A program made the translations under genes and the position numbers. A DNA stretch of 64,000 nucleotides from Tetracentron sinense (Eukaryota > Streptophyta > Magnoliopsida > Trochodendrales > Trochodendraceae). The notes under the pieces are model-generated. The model made no database searches and had not been told where the DNA came from. It saw only the letters and a program-made list of their open reading frames with translations. Numbering within the stretch: the stretch's first letter is position 1; each line of letters starts with the position of its first letter. Of this stretch, positions 23,831 through 34,878 are shown piece after piece. Location of the stretch: the NCBI GenBank assembly GCA_015143295.1, contig CM026562.1, positions 9,700,041 to 9,764,040 of the forward strand. The letters run 5' to 3'.

Positions 23831-25587
23831 TGTGACACCCCAAACCCGTGCTTAAGGAATCAAGTTCTGAGACGCTTGCCCGTTCGTCATAAACAGTTAA
23901 AGACCCATAAATTATTATCTTAAAATTTCGGGTCTATATTTTTTCAAAAAAATCCCTATTTAAATTAAAGTAATAGCTTATTTTGTTTTGGGGGTGATTG
24001 ATGCTTGGTCTCTTTTATAAGACAAGCTCATTTCATCTGTGTGTTTTCTCTTTGAAAACATAGTCTCACAACGATATTGGAAACTTACAAGAAGCTTTTC
24101 AAGTTTATAAATGTCTTAAAACTTTACAGAGTGTAATCTTGTAGTGTAGGAAGCTCATATGGTGTAAAAGACTTCAATTTTCCTAGCCTTTACACCATAC
24201 CTTCAACGTGTGAGCACAACTCGCACAGCGAACGACGTGCAAAGGGCAATGGGATTTGGGTGATATAAGGCGTACTTTGCACTTTGCATCGTTGTGATTT
24301 GGTCGCTTATTCTTTTGTCTAATCTAATTGGGACCGTGGTCGTGTGCTCCCAGGGAGACATGTGGCGTGTCATGTGGGTGTGACTCGCTCGGATCTAGGT
24401 GGGTTCGACTGGCCCATGTGGGTTGGCGGACCTCGGTTCTCCATGCAACCCATTAGTTGGCAGTTGAAGCAGTTAGATTCAATGAATTTGGAATGTGGAT
24501 AGTTAGGGTGGTTAGGCCTAGAGATTGGGCGTCATACCACTTTGGGCTCTATATAAAGAGGGGTTGAGAATGCTCAAATTCACCAGACGAATTAGAGAGC
24601 CTAGAGACACTACTGAATTGTAGAAAAATCCTAGAACCAGATATCCAGTCTATTCAAAGGAAGAAGACGTCAATACTCAGTCCAACCATAGAAGGTTGAA
24701 CAATAGGCCCGTTCGTGATTTAAATTAGACCAAATCCAATTGATCTAAGCATATTGTGATTCCATAAATGGTTATTTAGACTAGTGCTAGTTGTACCCCA
24801 ATCATGGTGGCAAACCCGAAAGGGTTGGCCTATTGGTAGTCATTCGATTGACCCCACTCAAACAAATCAGTCTAATCGGTCAATCCTCGGATTGAACCAA
24901 TCTGACACATTGACATGGGATGGCTAAATCAAACCGCCTAAGTCATCCTAATGGACCCTCTAATAGATAATCTAACTGGTTGGTCTACAGATTAAATCAA
25001 CTTGATTTATCATATTGAGATGGTCCAAATAGACTCAACCAATTGGACCATTCCGATCCATGTACCATTATGCGGCCAAAATTATGGCAGAAAACTATGG
25101 TTGAGCTAATCTCTGGATTAACACAAATTAATAAATAATCATTTTTTTATTAAGTTAAAAAAATGGTTTAAACTTATGATTTAACTGAATTTCAATTAAA
25201 TGGTGGTTTAAATTAAACAAAGGAGTTTAATTAATTCGACTTATTTGCAAAATGATTTTTGAATCTAAATCACGATTAAGAGGTTTAGATTAATTAATTT
25301 AAATGAAATGGACTTTTCATAAATTAAATTAATCTATTGTGGGACTTTATTAATTTAATGGACTTTAAATTAATTATTCAGGCATAGTCTAAAAGATATT
25401 TGGTGTACCACAATCCGCCGATTAGTACAAACTCGTAGGGATTGATCGGTTGAATCCGAGTTGAGTTGTATCCCAGAGATAGGGCTGCTTTTCTCTTTCA
25501 TATGGGAGGCTTCAACTATCTTCAAGAAAGACTTTCTTTCGAGTGCTTCTCAACTTACATGATTCAGTTATATATATGTGTGTGTGT
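23831..25587 (+). repeat. LTR-like block starting TGTGACACCCCAAACC
   Basis: The start TGTGACACCCCAAACCCGTG is typical of gypsy LTRs, and TATATAAAGAGG at 24550 is a good TATA box. The right end is unclear; it seems to be cut by the next LTR-like block near 25588. No partner LTR or coding region is in the window. Confidence 0.5.
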
Positions 25588-27470
25588 GTTCTAAACACCC
25601 AATTTTTGCACCCCTAGACCTATCCTCTCTTTCGATCTTTAGGGCCTAAGGCCCAACTTCAAACACCCTCTTCGCTATAGTTATCCAAGTCCATAACCAA
25701 CTACCTAGGTTCAAGCCCAAATATCCGAGCCCAATAAAATTACCCAATCAAAACTTATTTCTTTTGCGCCTAAAATTTTCACCAAAGTCTAATAGACATA
25801 CCCACGCCCATGACCCATGATTCATAACCCATATACTAACAACCCACATCCAACAACTCATGCCCATATAACTCATAATTCACTCAACCCATCAACTCTC
25901 TTACAACTCTTTTACAACACTCAACCTATCAACTCTCTTACACCTCTTACAACTCTTTTACACATCTTGAAACACTCAACCTATCAACTCATCTTACAAC
26001 ACTCAACTCTTTACCCATTAATTCTTTTTACCCCCCATGTAAAAGACATACCCCAATCCTTTAGTTTTTCTATCAATATCCATCTCTTAGCCTCATAGAG
26101 ACCATCCCTCATTATCCCCAAGAAGGCTCTCACCCACTTGTTTCTCTTAAAACTTGAAGAAGTGAGAAGAAGCTAAGTTTTAGAGTGTGGAGAGAATTGT
26201 AGGACTGAAAGCCTAAAATTCTTCACTAACTCTCCTCCTTGGTGGACTCTAACAATCTCAATCTCATCCCTCTAGCTCACGGTGAAGAGAATTGTTGCAT
26301 ACCAGGACTTACTCTCATCTTATCACGGTATAGGTAGCTATTGGTTTCTCTCTCAAATAATTGTTTTTCTCTATTTGAAATTTATGTGGGCTACAAATTC
26401 AGCAATCTTTTAACCCAAAATTTGCAGGTGTTTGGAGATTGTAATCCAGCCATCCTTTGGGTTTATAAAACTCATATTTGGTAGGGGGTTAGAGGTTGCA
26501 AATCAACCAATCTTGGGTTTACAAAACCCAAATTTTTCTCAGGCATTTTGGGGTCACAGCTAAGGTCTTTTATGACATTCATAAGCTTAAAACCAGGCTG
26601 AACTCTTAGAGGGACCCAATTTTGCATTAGATTTGGGGTACTAAATTGAGTATCAGAAGATATTATCTTTACGTAAAATCCAGGATCCTAGGCAAATTTT
26701 TCATGAGGAATTCAAATATTATTTTTATTATTTTTTGGGACAATATTTCAAATAGGCCATGTTTTGTTAAAACACTATTTTTAAAATCTGTATCAATCAG
26801 TAAATCCATAAATTCCTAAAAAATAATTTCCATTTTCTTTGCATCTTCTGGAGTGCAACCCAACAAACGGAACTCAATTTGGAGTTTGGGACCAAATTCT
26901 ATGGGCCTCCAAAGTTTGGTCCAACATGTTGTTTTTGACAGTTTGGACCCCTTTTTGTCACCACTTTACCTTGAATTATGTACCAACTCAGAGACCATAA
27001 AATTATAAAAAAAATCATGTTAATTTTCTCCTCAAGGCTGTGAGTTCAGAACATCAAGCGAAACTCAAATCGGTGTTGGGTGTAGGGAGTTATGGTTGTC
27101 CAAAGTTGGGAGCACAGAATTCAATAGAAATGGGTCAGTCATGTTTCAAATCGGTAACATGCCCATTGGGCTGTTCTTTGGGCACTTGCCCATCTTGGGA
27201 ATGATGCCCAAAAGTTCTGTTTCATCCCCGACCTCACTTGGGTTAACTTTTAATTTAACATGCGTTAAACTTAACCGTAGTTAAATTGCCCCCTCTCGTT
27301 GCTCCTCAACGAACCTAAACTACTATTCATAAATCCAAAAAAATAGAAAAACATTCAAAAATTTAAAAAATACAAAATCAGACCTTACCTCACCCTTAAC
27401 CATGATTAAGAGCTTTAACCATGATTAACTCAACCTTAGCCACTCCGGTGCAAACTCTAAGAAAAAATGA
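25588..27470 (+). repeat. second Tat-like LTR fragment
   Basis: Begins TTCTAAACACCCAATTTTTG, similar in its first 25 bases to the Tat LTR start at 14567 (TGTAAGCACCCAATTTTTAC), after a (TG)n run. It ends in a region with ACCATGATTAA/TTAACC words like those at 18600-18780. No primer site or reading frame of a Tat element follows. Confidence 0.4.
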
Positions 27471-27654
27471 CATTAATTAATTAAAAGTATTACATAGGAA
27501 GCCAAATGACATGGTTTCCGTTGATTGGATAAACTATGATACAAGCGCTATGTCAGCAGACACATGATATCAAATTGAAGAGAGAATCGAGAGATTTGAG
27601 GTATGCCACATAGCACCAACCAACATACAGTATTAGTATATATATATATATATA

Positions 27655-27975
27655 ATATTGGGAAATGTTAACGACTACTCAGTGTGTGAAATTGGTAACG
27701 ACCACTAGAATTTTTTACCCCTATGTATTAAATTCATTCTATTAAATGTAAGGGTATTTTGGTATTTTCATAGGGGACAGTTCATTAAATAGGAGAGATA
27801 ATGAGTGTAAGAAAAGTCAAACTGTATTTATTCTCTCATGTATTTAATGACCGGTCTCCTATGAAAAAGACTAAAGTACCTTTATCTTTAGTGGATTTTG
27901 GTAATTAATACAAGGGTAAAAATGTCTGGGTGGTCGTTACCAAGTTCACCCACTGAATGAACGTTAACAATATAT
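27655..27975. mobile_element. small inverted-repeat element inside a (TA)n run
   Basis: Left arm TGTTAACGACTACTCAGTG to GGTAACGACCAC; right arm GTGGTCGTTACC to CGTTAACA. The arms are about 45 bp and imperfectly complementary. TATATATATA flanks both sides, so any target duplication is masked. It has no coding capacity: a MITE of uncertain superfamily. Confidence 0.65.
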
Positions 27976-27992
27976 ATATATGGGTCGTGCTA

Positions 27993-28015
27993 GAGTTCAC
28001 GCAGTGCGTGAACTC
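27993..28015. repeat. perfect 10-bp hairpin
   Basis: GAGTTCACGC and GCGTGAACTC separated by AGT. A related GTTCACGC word follows at about 28022, and CGTGAACTCTC at about 28178 closes a region of 190 bp. It may be the end of another small inverted-repeat element. Confidence 0.5.
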
Positions 28016-28208
28016 CATAATGTTCACGCAATCAATGAATTCAAAGGGATGCATGCCAGTTTTGTAATTAATTGAAACAGGAATGGCCTTTTGATAAAAT
28101 CATTTAAAGACCATATTTCCAATAATATCCTTAACCTCTTTTATTAATCACCAGGAATACCATTCATTTTAGCCTACGTGAACTCTCAGCTTTTCCCTAT
28201 ATATATAC

Positions 28209-28414
28209 TAGCAGGTGGCACATGCGATGCACGTGAGAGCGAGAGGATGGAGTTTCCCACAGTTAATAGGAGTTAAAAGGGACATGTGTTAACCCGCGGA
28301 TGCGATTGAACTTGCTAGTGGCATGTGCGATGCACGTGAGAGCGAGAGGAAGGAGTTAACCACAATTAATAGGAGTTAAAAGGGACACTTAACCCACGGG
28401 TGCGATTGAACTCT
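28209..28414. repeat. 103-bp tandem duplication
   Basis: Two copies of a unit holding CGATGCACGTGAGAGCGAGA followed by AATAGGAGTTAAAAGGGACA. The shared word GCACGTGAGAG is at 28229 and 28332. The second copy differs by a few substitutions and indels. Confidence 0.85.
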
Positions 28415-28626
28415 CCCCGAGTTCAATCGCGATTGGCTGTGATTCTAAATAGATAGATGAGCAAGGAGTAGTTTGAAAATAAAATCAAAGGCAAGGGGTA
28501 GTTTGGGTTTTAAAGCAAAACATTAAATCAAAATTTAGTTTTTATATAAGGGTAGTATGAGAATTTCAGAAAAATCATCTACGCCAGCCTCTCCCATTAT
28601 AATAGTAAAGATATAGAGTAAGTCTA

Positions 28627-28842
28627 TGGGTATTCCCACTTATACTCCCAAATCTACTCCCTAATCCTAACCATTCAAATCTATCTATTAAGGGTTTAAG
28701 ATTCTTGCTGAGTTGGCATAGTTATTAAAAATCAAGCCAAGCCAAAACTCCGACCACCTGAGAGCTTCTGACCAACAGAAAATCATTCACATCGAAGGCT
28801 TGGCATGACTATTCCTCCTCCTCCTCCTCCGACAGAGCTCGT
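28627..28842 (+). repeat. left terminal inverted repeat of the MULE
   Basis: Begins GGTATTCCCACTTATACTCC and contains CCATTCAAATCTATCTATTA and CATTCACATCGAAGGCTTGG. It ends with a CT-rich run and GACAGAGCTC. The reverse complement of the right TIR matches almost base for base, except for an internal insertion of roughly 150 bp in the right copy. Confidence 0.8.
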
Positions 28843-28860
28843 CACCAACACTCTTCTTCA

Positions 28861-29145
28861 GTGGCCACAGCACACCATCGCCGCTCCGATCACCGAGGCA
28901 TTGCCTTAGGAGGGGTAAGAGCAGCCGATTTCCGACAGGGCAGCAGTCTCGAACTTTCTTTTAGCGTTTTCCTATTCGCCCCTCTCATTTACATCTCCGG
29001 CATGCTTCTTTACATGGGCACCATCTCCTTTGATGTTGTCCCTTTAATCAAACCATGTCCTCCTCCTGGTTCCCTCTACCGGAGCCCACAAGTTTATGAA
29101 AAGCTTTGACCTGAGATGGAGTCCGATAATTCGTTCGTTGATGCG
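28861..29145 (+). pseudogene. captured 5' exon, possibly O-fucosyltransferase-like
   Basis: The frame shows a hydrophobic segment (SVFLFAPLIYISGMLLYM) followed by PPPGSLYRSPQVYEKL, then a stop and PEMESDNSSVDAV, ending at a good splice donor (GCG then GTTAGT at 29146). A short N-terminal membrane anchor followed by PGS-x-YRSP and a ME-DNSS segment resembles plant O-fucosyltransferase-family proteins, which are Golgi type II membrane enzymes. A second, weaker copy of the 'CTGAGATGGAGT' part is at 29210. Retention of the intron start points to capture of genomic DNA rather than mRNA. The family name is from memory and needs a search. Confidence 0.45.
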
Positions 29146-30948
29146 GTTAGTAATTGATTTTTTATTTATTTTTGGTTTTTTTAATGGATATCCGGATCAC
29201 AACGTTCTACCTGAGATGGAGTTCGATGATTGGTCCACAAGTTCGGCAATTTTTTTGGGGGTATTACGAAAACCTTTGATGAAATTTATTTTGTTAGGGA
29301 TTTTTCTTTTTTTTCTTATTTGATTTGGTATTTGGCTTTAGCGTTTGTTGTGATTTTGTGATCAAGCTATAATTGAAGATTTTTTAGCTGTGGTCCCGTA
29401 TGGATGAACGCATCTGTTATGGATTCATGAATTTGATTGACAAAGTGCTGCAAATCTAAGAATCAAATAGAAGAAAGAAACCCAAGTTATGCTAAGAGGA
29501 TTAGGAAGCTATATAGACCACAGAATCCTTGGCAATATATTTTATTTCTACCTCTAAAATAATTAAGATGTAGATGGAGGAGCTCTTGGGTGAAGCTTAT
29601 AAGGCTGCGTGTGTCAGTCTGCATGTGTGTCGCGTGTGTGTGTTTGCATGTGGGGGGGTGTGAGTGTGTGTTTCCCTTCTTTGCCTTCAGTACTCACCTT
29701 GTGGTGTTACTGAGTTTACCAAAAAAGATGGAGGAGCTATATAGACCACAAAATCCTAGGCATAGGTGATGAGAGTGCAAACAATTATGCAGGACACATG
29801 GTGAATCAAATGATCATGGGTAATGGAAGAGTTGGCATGGAAAGTGTACCTAGATTAACAGAGTTATCTCTTTAAATCGGACTGATACTGATCCATCATT
29901 CTTGGGTTTCTATGGTTGTACAATGCCGGGACTCCCAACTTCTTTTGTTTGGGTGGGACTGACATCAAATTAAGTCTAACCTCAGTTTTTCCTGCAACTT
30001 GAAGATAGTTTCGAAGGAGACATTACATGATTCTTGGGAGTTCAAATAGCTCAAAGGTAAATTGCTCACTATGGTGTAACCCTACGGATGTGAGCTTCTT
30101 TCAACGATTTGTAAGGTGAGGCCAGCAAGTGATGTTTATTAACCCCCAATGAAGTATCTGTCTATAAGTTGCAGCTTGTCAATTTAAGTTCACCAACAAA
30201 CTTGATCTTGAAATGAACAATTTGATCAAACCTGGTCTCAGATGTCCCTTATGTTTTTTTTTTCTTTTCTTTTCTTTGGAAGGTAAGGAAGCCAGGACTA
30301 ACATGTGAAAAGCACCAATTTAAATAAACTTTGATTTAATCTCAATTTTGATTGTGCCCTGTTACTCATGGCATTGGCTAGCAAGCAAAATTTAAATCGT
30401 TCGATGACTGACAAAAATCATATAGACTAAATAAAGATCAAATGCTAATTAACACTATTAAACATTTACATGTAACATAAATGTCAGTGCAATGCGTAAG
30501 AAATTGTCCTAGGAAAGAGTTGCCCAATATCATCAAGAGATGTCCTGATATGTTCTGGAGACAAAATGTCCTAGCTAGTTGTTGGCAAAAAGGCTCTACT
30601 AGGTTGATGAGTAGCCTAAAGGCCCATGGCATCCAAGAAACTGCACCATTTCAATAAGAGCCCGTTAGTTTTTTCTTCACAAATTTAATCAAGGCTATAT
30701 TATCTATTAATAAGGAATATATATAATATGAAAACAAATAGTCATCTACGGAATTAATTATGTACCTATTAGACAATTCAGATCAATCTCAATCACAGCA
30801 TATTATCCCACTCTAGTCACCATTCAGGTGTACTATTGTCAAGATTCACATCTACACAAATATATAATCAGATGGTTAACAATACATAAAATTACATAAT
30901 ATCATATTCTAAGATTAAATATTTTACCATTTTTATGTTCTTTGTTTT
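29146..30948. other. interior of the MULE, no clear gene
   Basis: Contains GT-rich simple repeats near 29620-29670, similar in layout to 31610-31660 including the following TTTCCCTTC and TTGTGGTGT words, so the two segments are probably related. A - strand frame at 30438-30632 could be a remnant of the transposase after the FAR1 domain, but I see no catalytic motif. Confidence 0.4.
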
Positions 30949-31509
30949 CTATGTATTTTGATTGCTTTTCACTATAGGGATAAATGTCCTCTCAAAGGTT
31001 TCAGCTAAACTCTTAACTGAAGAGTGCATTTTTCTGAAGGGTACAAGAAAATTTATTTTAGAAGGGCTGATCATGTCATGATTGTGCGTGTCATTAAAGC
31101 TTGTAATGACCCATTGTTGAGTTCTCATATCCTTGTTCACACGGAAACATGTCTTGCAATCTATCTTCACGGATGAAGTATTTCTTTTTGTATTTCCTTC
31201 GTGTATTACCCCTTCATTTTTTTCTCCAATATATTTTTTTGTATAATTGCCCCCATAAATACATCCAAGCTCATAATTAGTAACTTCTAAATCATTTCTC
31301 CCTTTTTTTAATGATCTAATCCAAGTTCCAAATCTATTAAGCCGGCCATATTCTCTATAATAATGTTTCGCTTTATCAATTGAATCAAATTTCATTCCAA
31401 GTCGTGGCTCTAGAACTTTTTCATTATTTTCTATCATTTTCCCGTCCCCAAAATCTTTTGTCTCACTTTGACAATGAGTTTTCACACTATCACTAGGACC
31501 CTGCTCCAT
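30949..31509 (-). CDS. FAR1 DNA-binding domain protein (MULE transposase N-terminus)
   Basis: 186 codons from ATG at 31509. After an acidic N-terminus the FAR1 domain starts at about residue 34: EPRLGMKFDSIDKAKHYYREY, then LNRFGTWIRSLKKGR, then the zinc-binding part SVKIDCKTCFRVNKD and QQWVITSFNDTHNHD (C-C-H-H arrangement at about residues 119-144). FAR1/FHY3 proteins descend from MULE transposases; in the plant family this module binds DNA. Here the transposase core and SWIM zinc finger are missing, and the frame ends in IPIVKSNQNT soon after the domain. It lies inside long terminal inverted repeats, so it is probably transposase-derived rather than a light-signalling gene. The frame has no stop within the domain. 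Confidence 0.8.
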   Translation of the reverse strand: MEQGPSDSVKTHCQSETKDFGDGKMIENNEKVLEPRLGMKFDSIDKAKHYYREYGRLNRFGTWIRSLKKGRNDLEVTNYELGCIYGGNYTKKYIGEKNEGVIHEGNTKRNTSSVKIDCKTCFRVNKDMRTQQWVITSFNDTHNHDMISPSKINFLVPFRKMHSSVKSLAETFERTFIPIVKSNQNT

Positions 31510-32291
31510 GTCCTATAAAAAGCATTAAAGATACAACAAAAGATTGAAATTAATATAAAATGCAACAACGGATTTTCGACGATGTAGCCAGTGTGAGATT
31601 GTTAAAACAATGTTTTTTTTGTGTGTGTGTGTGAGTGTTTGGGGTGTGTGTGTGTTTCCTTTGTCTTGCCTTTAGCTATCATTTTGTGGTGTAGTTGAGT
31701 TAACTAAAAAAAAAAAAAAGTGATTGTTAAAATAGTGTTTTGATGACAGTCATCTATTCAATTAAATGGTTTAGGATTAGAGGACTATTTTTTTTTTTTG
31801 GTTCTAGATTAATATCCAAATACAAATATTTGTTGCCCTTGAATAAGATCCTAATCAAGCCATATAGATGAAATCCAAGAACAGAGGCATATGCCATAGC
31901 TGAAGAACTCCAAATCAAGATTACTGATTAGGAGATTTATTGATGGGGCAAGCCCAAATCAAAATACGTTAACAGTATCTAAAAAGGACTTGACTTGGTC
32001 TAAAATCTGAGGAGCCACAGATGTGGATGATTTTCCGGGATCAAATGGCATGGAAAAGGAGCCACGGATAAGGATACGTTTTTAGGGTTTTAAAACATGC
32101 TTTTAAAACAAATGGCATGATTTTCTGGCACCAAATCCATGCTTTTTTAGGGTTTTAAAACAAAATTTGAGGTCATGCGTTTTTAGGGTTTTAAAACAAA
32201 TATAGAGGCAAGAAAAACAAAACCAGAAGAGATAGAGAGGGAGAGCCATGTTTTTAGGGTTTAAAAAAAAGTTAAAGAGGCCAACATACCT
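31510..32291. other. MULE interior with simple repeats
   Basis: Holds a (GT)n stretch near 31616 and several copies of GGGTTTTAAAACA-like words between 32085 and 32270. The frame on the - strand starting ATGGCTATTCCTCCT at 32321 begins within the TIR and is not supported as a gene. Confidence 0.4.
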
Positions 32292-32638
32292 GATGAGCTC
32301 TGTCAGAGGAGGAATAGCCATGCCAAGCCTTCGATGTGAATGATTTTCCGTTGGTCAAAGGCGCCCAGTTGGTCGGAGTTTTGGTTCAGGGAGAAGGAGA
32401 AAGAGATGGAGTGCAGACTCCCAAGTCTGCCACGAATCCTGTAGCTTTTGTTTGGTTTTTTTGGTTTTAATAAATAAAGGTAGAATAGGAATTATAGGAA
32501 TAAAAGGATTGGCTTGAGTTTATATGGCTTGGCTTGGTTTTTAAAAACTATGCCAACTAGCTTGAATCTTGACCCTTAATAGATAGATTTGAATGGTTAA
32601 GATTAGGGAGTAGATTTGGGAGTATAATTGGGCACCAG
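32292..32638 (-). repeat. right terminal inverted repeat of the MULE
   Basis: Partner of 28627-28842 in inverse orientation. Between the matching ends it carries an extra segment (about 32390-32515, with AAGGAGAAAGAGATGGAGTG and GGTAGAATAGGAAT) that is missing from the left TIR. Confidence 0.8.
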
Positions 32639-33416
32639 GGTTATCAAAGTAATAATGTAAGTGAAATCCTCATGCTCTAGATTCATTTCCCTACATTTTG
32701 ATCCTCATTGTGACTAGCATTCTCCCTATTTTCAATTGGGAAATAGATAACGGACCGTAAAGTCAACTACCAAGCTGACCACCCAATTAGAAAGTGATAT
32801 GTGGCAACCAACTGACCTTTTAACTTGCTCAACCAGTAGCTCCCTTTAACTGTGGTTAATTCACTAACCCTTAGGACTAATGAATCTAACTTTAGTTTCT
32901 AGAAGAAAAAGAATTCCCTTTAATTGTGGTTAAGATTCAATAGTCCTCTAGGTTAATAACCATAACCTTTGTTAATTAGTGGCTAAGATTCACTTTGGTT
33001 TAGAGGCAATGACTATACAAGTAGCCCGTTTCTTGCTAGACACATGGCCAAATAACCTTTTGGCATTCAGCTAGCAAGCAGACCGCGTGGTCCACTAATT
33101 AGTACTCCTTTTAATTGCTACCATCAATTCCTCTTAAGGAATGTAAACACAGATTTCAAAATTTTCCAAATTCTTATTGCAGGAGCAATATTTGTCTTTG
33201 TCCCCCTCTTCTTATAAAGAAATAATTTTTTTTTTTTATATTGGAGGGATTTATAGGTTTAACTTGTTACAGAGGTAATAAGAAAAAGAGTGGTGATTAG
33301 AAGACTGCAAGGTGAGGTTGTTAGCCAACCACCCAATCAAATTTCAACGCAAATAGGAAATTTGATATCTAAACAACCGGTTACCCGTAATTATTATTTT
33401 AAGGACTTTGCTACTG
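32639..33416. other. no gene; inverted copies of the 35-kb minisatellite unit
   Basis: At 32835-33000 CCCTTTAACTGTGGTTAA, TTCACTAACCCTTAGG and similar words are reverse complements of the unit amplified at 35080-36090. Nothing else is recognised. Confidence 0.5.
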
Positions 33417-33566
33417 AGACTACCTAGGGCGAGACCACCCCGAGACCATGTGTCTCATGAAGGGGTGTTTAAAAAAAAAACCAAAAAGCCAGCACGCGAT
33501 TCGAGAAACACTGGAATCCCGGCTTGAGACACACTGTCTCAGTTTGGTCTCGACCCTGAACGGTCT
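33417..33566. mobile_element. 150-bp inverted-repeat element
   Basis: Left arm AGACTACCTAGGGCGAGACC, right arm reverse complement AGACCGTTCAGGGTCGAGACC, followed on both sides by GAGAC and GTGTCTCA words. It has a central A run and no coding capacity. The target duplication is not clear. Confidence 0.55.
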
Positions 33567-33709
33567 AAGAAGCTTTATCCTTATTTTAATTTATCACTAA
33601 GCAATGCAACCCACGAATAAAGTTAAAAAGTTCTCACTACCCAATGTCGCCTTCTAGTTACGAAAAAAGTTATTAAGCTCTCACTGCCCAATGTCGAATT
33701 CTAATTAGA

Positions 33710-33872
33710 GGGTTCGGATGGGCAACAGCTAGTGCTGTTGCCCCGATTGTGCCTACAAAAACATGGGCCTATCTCTATTGTTTGGGTCCTACCCTATTAA
33801 ATGTAAGTTCATATTTTTACAAGTACAACCGGGCAACAGCACAGTCTGTTGCACTGTTGCCCATCTAAACTC
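33710..33872. mobile_element. 163-bp MITE with 9-bp target duplication
   Basis: Flanked by CTAATTAGA at 33701-33709 and 33873-33881. Terminal arms are GGGTTCGGATGGGCAACAG and, inverted, GAGTTTAGATGGGCAACAG. A 9-bp duplication is the mark of Mutator-type transposition. No coding capacity. Confidence 0.8.
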
Positions 33873-34286
33873 CTAATTAGAAGGTCTTCTAGTTAGTTAT
33901 ATATTTTGCCAAGAAAATGTAGCTATCTTGTGGTTGGGAAGTCTGGGTGTGGACTAAGCTCCTTTCTTTCTTGTTCTTTATCTTTATCTTTATCTCTTTC
34001 ATCTTTCATCTTTCATCTTTCCTTTTAGCCTCTTAGTTGTGTTTTCCTTTTCATTGTACCTCTGAGGTACTGGTCTATTCCTTTGCTTTCTACCCGTTGC
34101 CTTCTCATTCCTTAATTCCCAAGTATCAATCAGTTGTGATAAATAAATAAAAGTGGAATGCTACCCTACTCTCATACCTTTCCTAATGTTATCCTCCACC
34201 AACAACTTATCTCCCATCTCTTATTTAATTGGTGGTTAAGGTAGACAAATGAATGAGTTGTTGAGAGAGAATGTGCTTTATTGCAA

Positions 34287-34670
34287 GAAACCAAATCCTC
34301 TACTGTGATTGTGATTACCGGCTTTGGCAAATCCGGTTATCACCCCCAAGGTCTCCACTTGTCCCTTTTGACACCCCTTCACTATGATTAATATTCACCA
34401 ACCCCTAGGCTTCACCTACCCATCCTTGGTTTTTAGAAAAAAATATTAATTATTTTTTTAATATTAAAAAACTATTTAGGGTTTTTTTAATATTAAAATA
34501 TTTTTAAAAAATTAATATTTTTTTCTAAAACTAAGGATGGGTAAATGAACCCTAAGAACATGTGAATCTTAACCACAGCCAAGGGGTGTCAAAAGGGATG
34601 CGTGGCGATCTAGGGTGTGATAACTTGATTCTCCGCCAAATCCTGTTATCACCGTAGATGATTTGGTTTC
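34287..34670. mobile_element. 384-bp foldback MITE with 9-bp target duplication
   Basis: Flanked by TTATTGCAA at 34278-34286 and 34671-34679. Ends are GAAACCAAATC and GATTTGGTTTC. Each arm is about 170 bp, so the whole element can fold on itself around an AT-rich centre (TTTTTTTAATATTAAAAA). Mutator-type target duplication, no coding capacity. Its right arm resembles the unit of the minisatellite at 35080-36090. Confidence 0.85.
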
Positions 34671-34878
34671 TTATTGCAACCGTATTGTTGGCCTTGCCTG
34701 TGTTGTGTATCACTCTCTTTTGAAAAATGAGTACTAACCCTACTCTCAGCCTCCACTATCCCCGGTTCACTTTTGCACAAGCGAATGCTTTAACTATTGC
34801 AAAGTGGATATGTGGTTGATGGAGGCTGAAGAAAGGTTAACATTCCTCAACCTTTATACCCCAAAAAAAGAAAAAAAT

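Larger units (their letters stand above)
28627..32638. mobile_element. Mutator-like element with long TIRs, gene fragment and FAR1 frame
   Basis: A 4.0-kb region bounded by long inverted repeats (28627-28842 and 32292-32638). Inside are a possible captured host-gene exon (28861-29145, +) and a FAR1-domain frame (30949-31509, -). Long TIRs plus a FAR1-type N-terminal domain are typical of Jittery/FAR1-like MULEs; a captured fragment would make it Pack-MULE-like. I could not define a 9-bp target duplication. Confidence 0.65.

Noticed and set aside
30949..31509. A host FAR1/FHY3 light-signalling gene
   Set aside because: It has only the DNA-binding domain and lies within long inverted repeats of a Mutator-like element, so a transposon origin is more likely.
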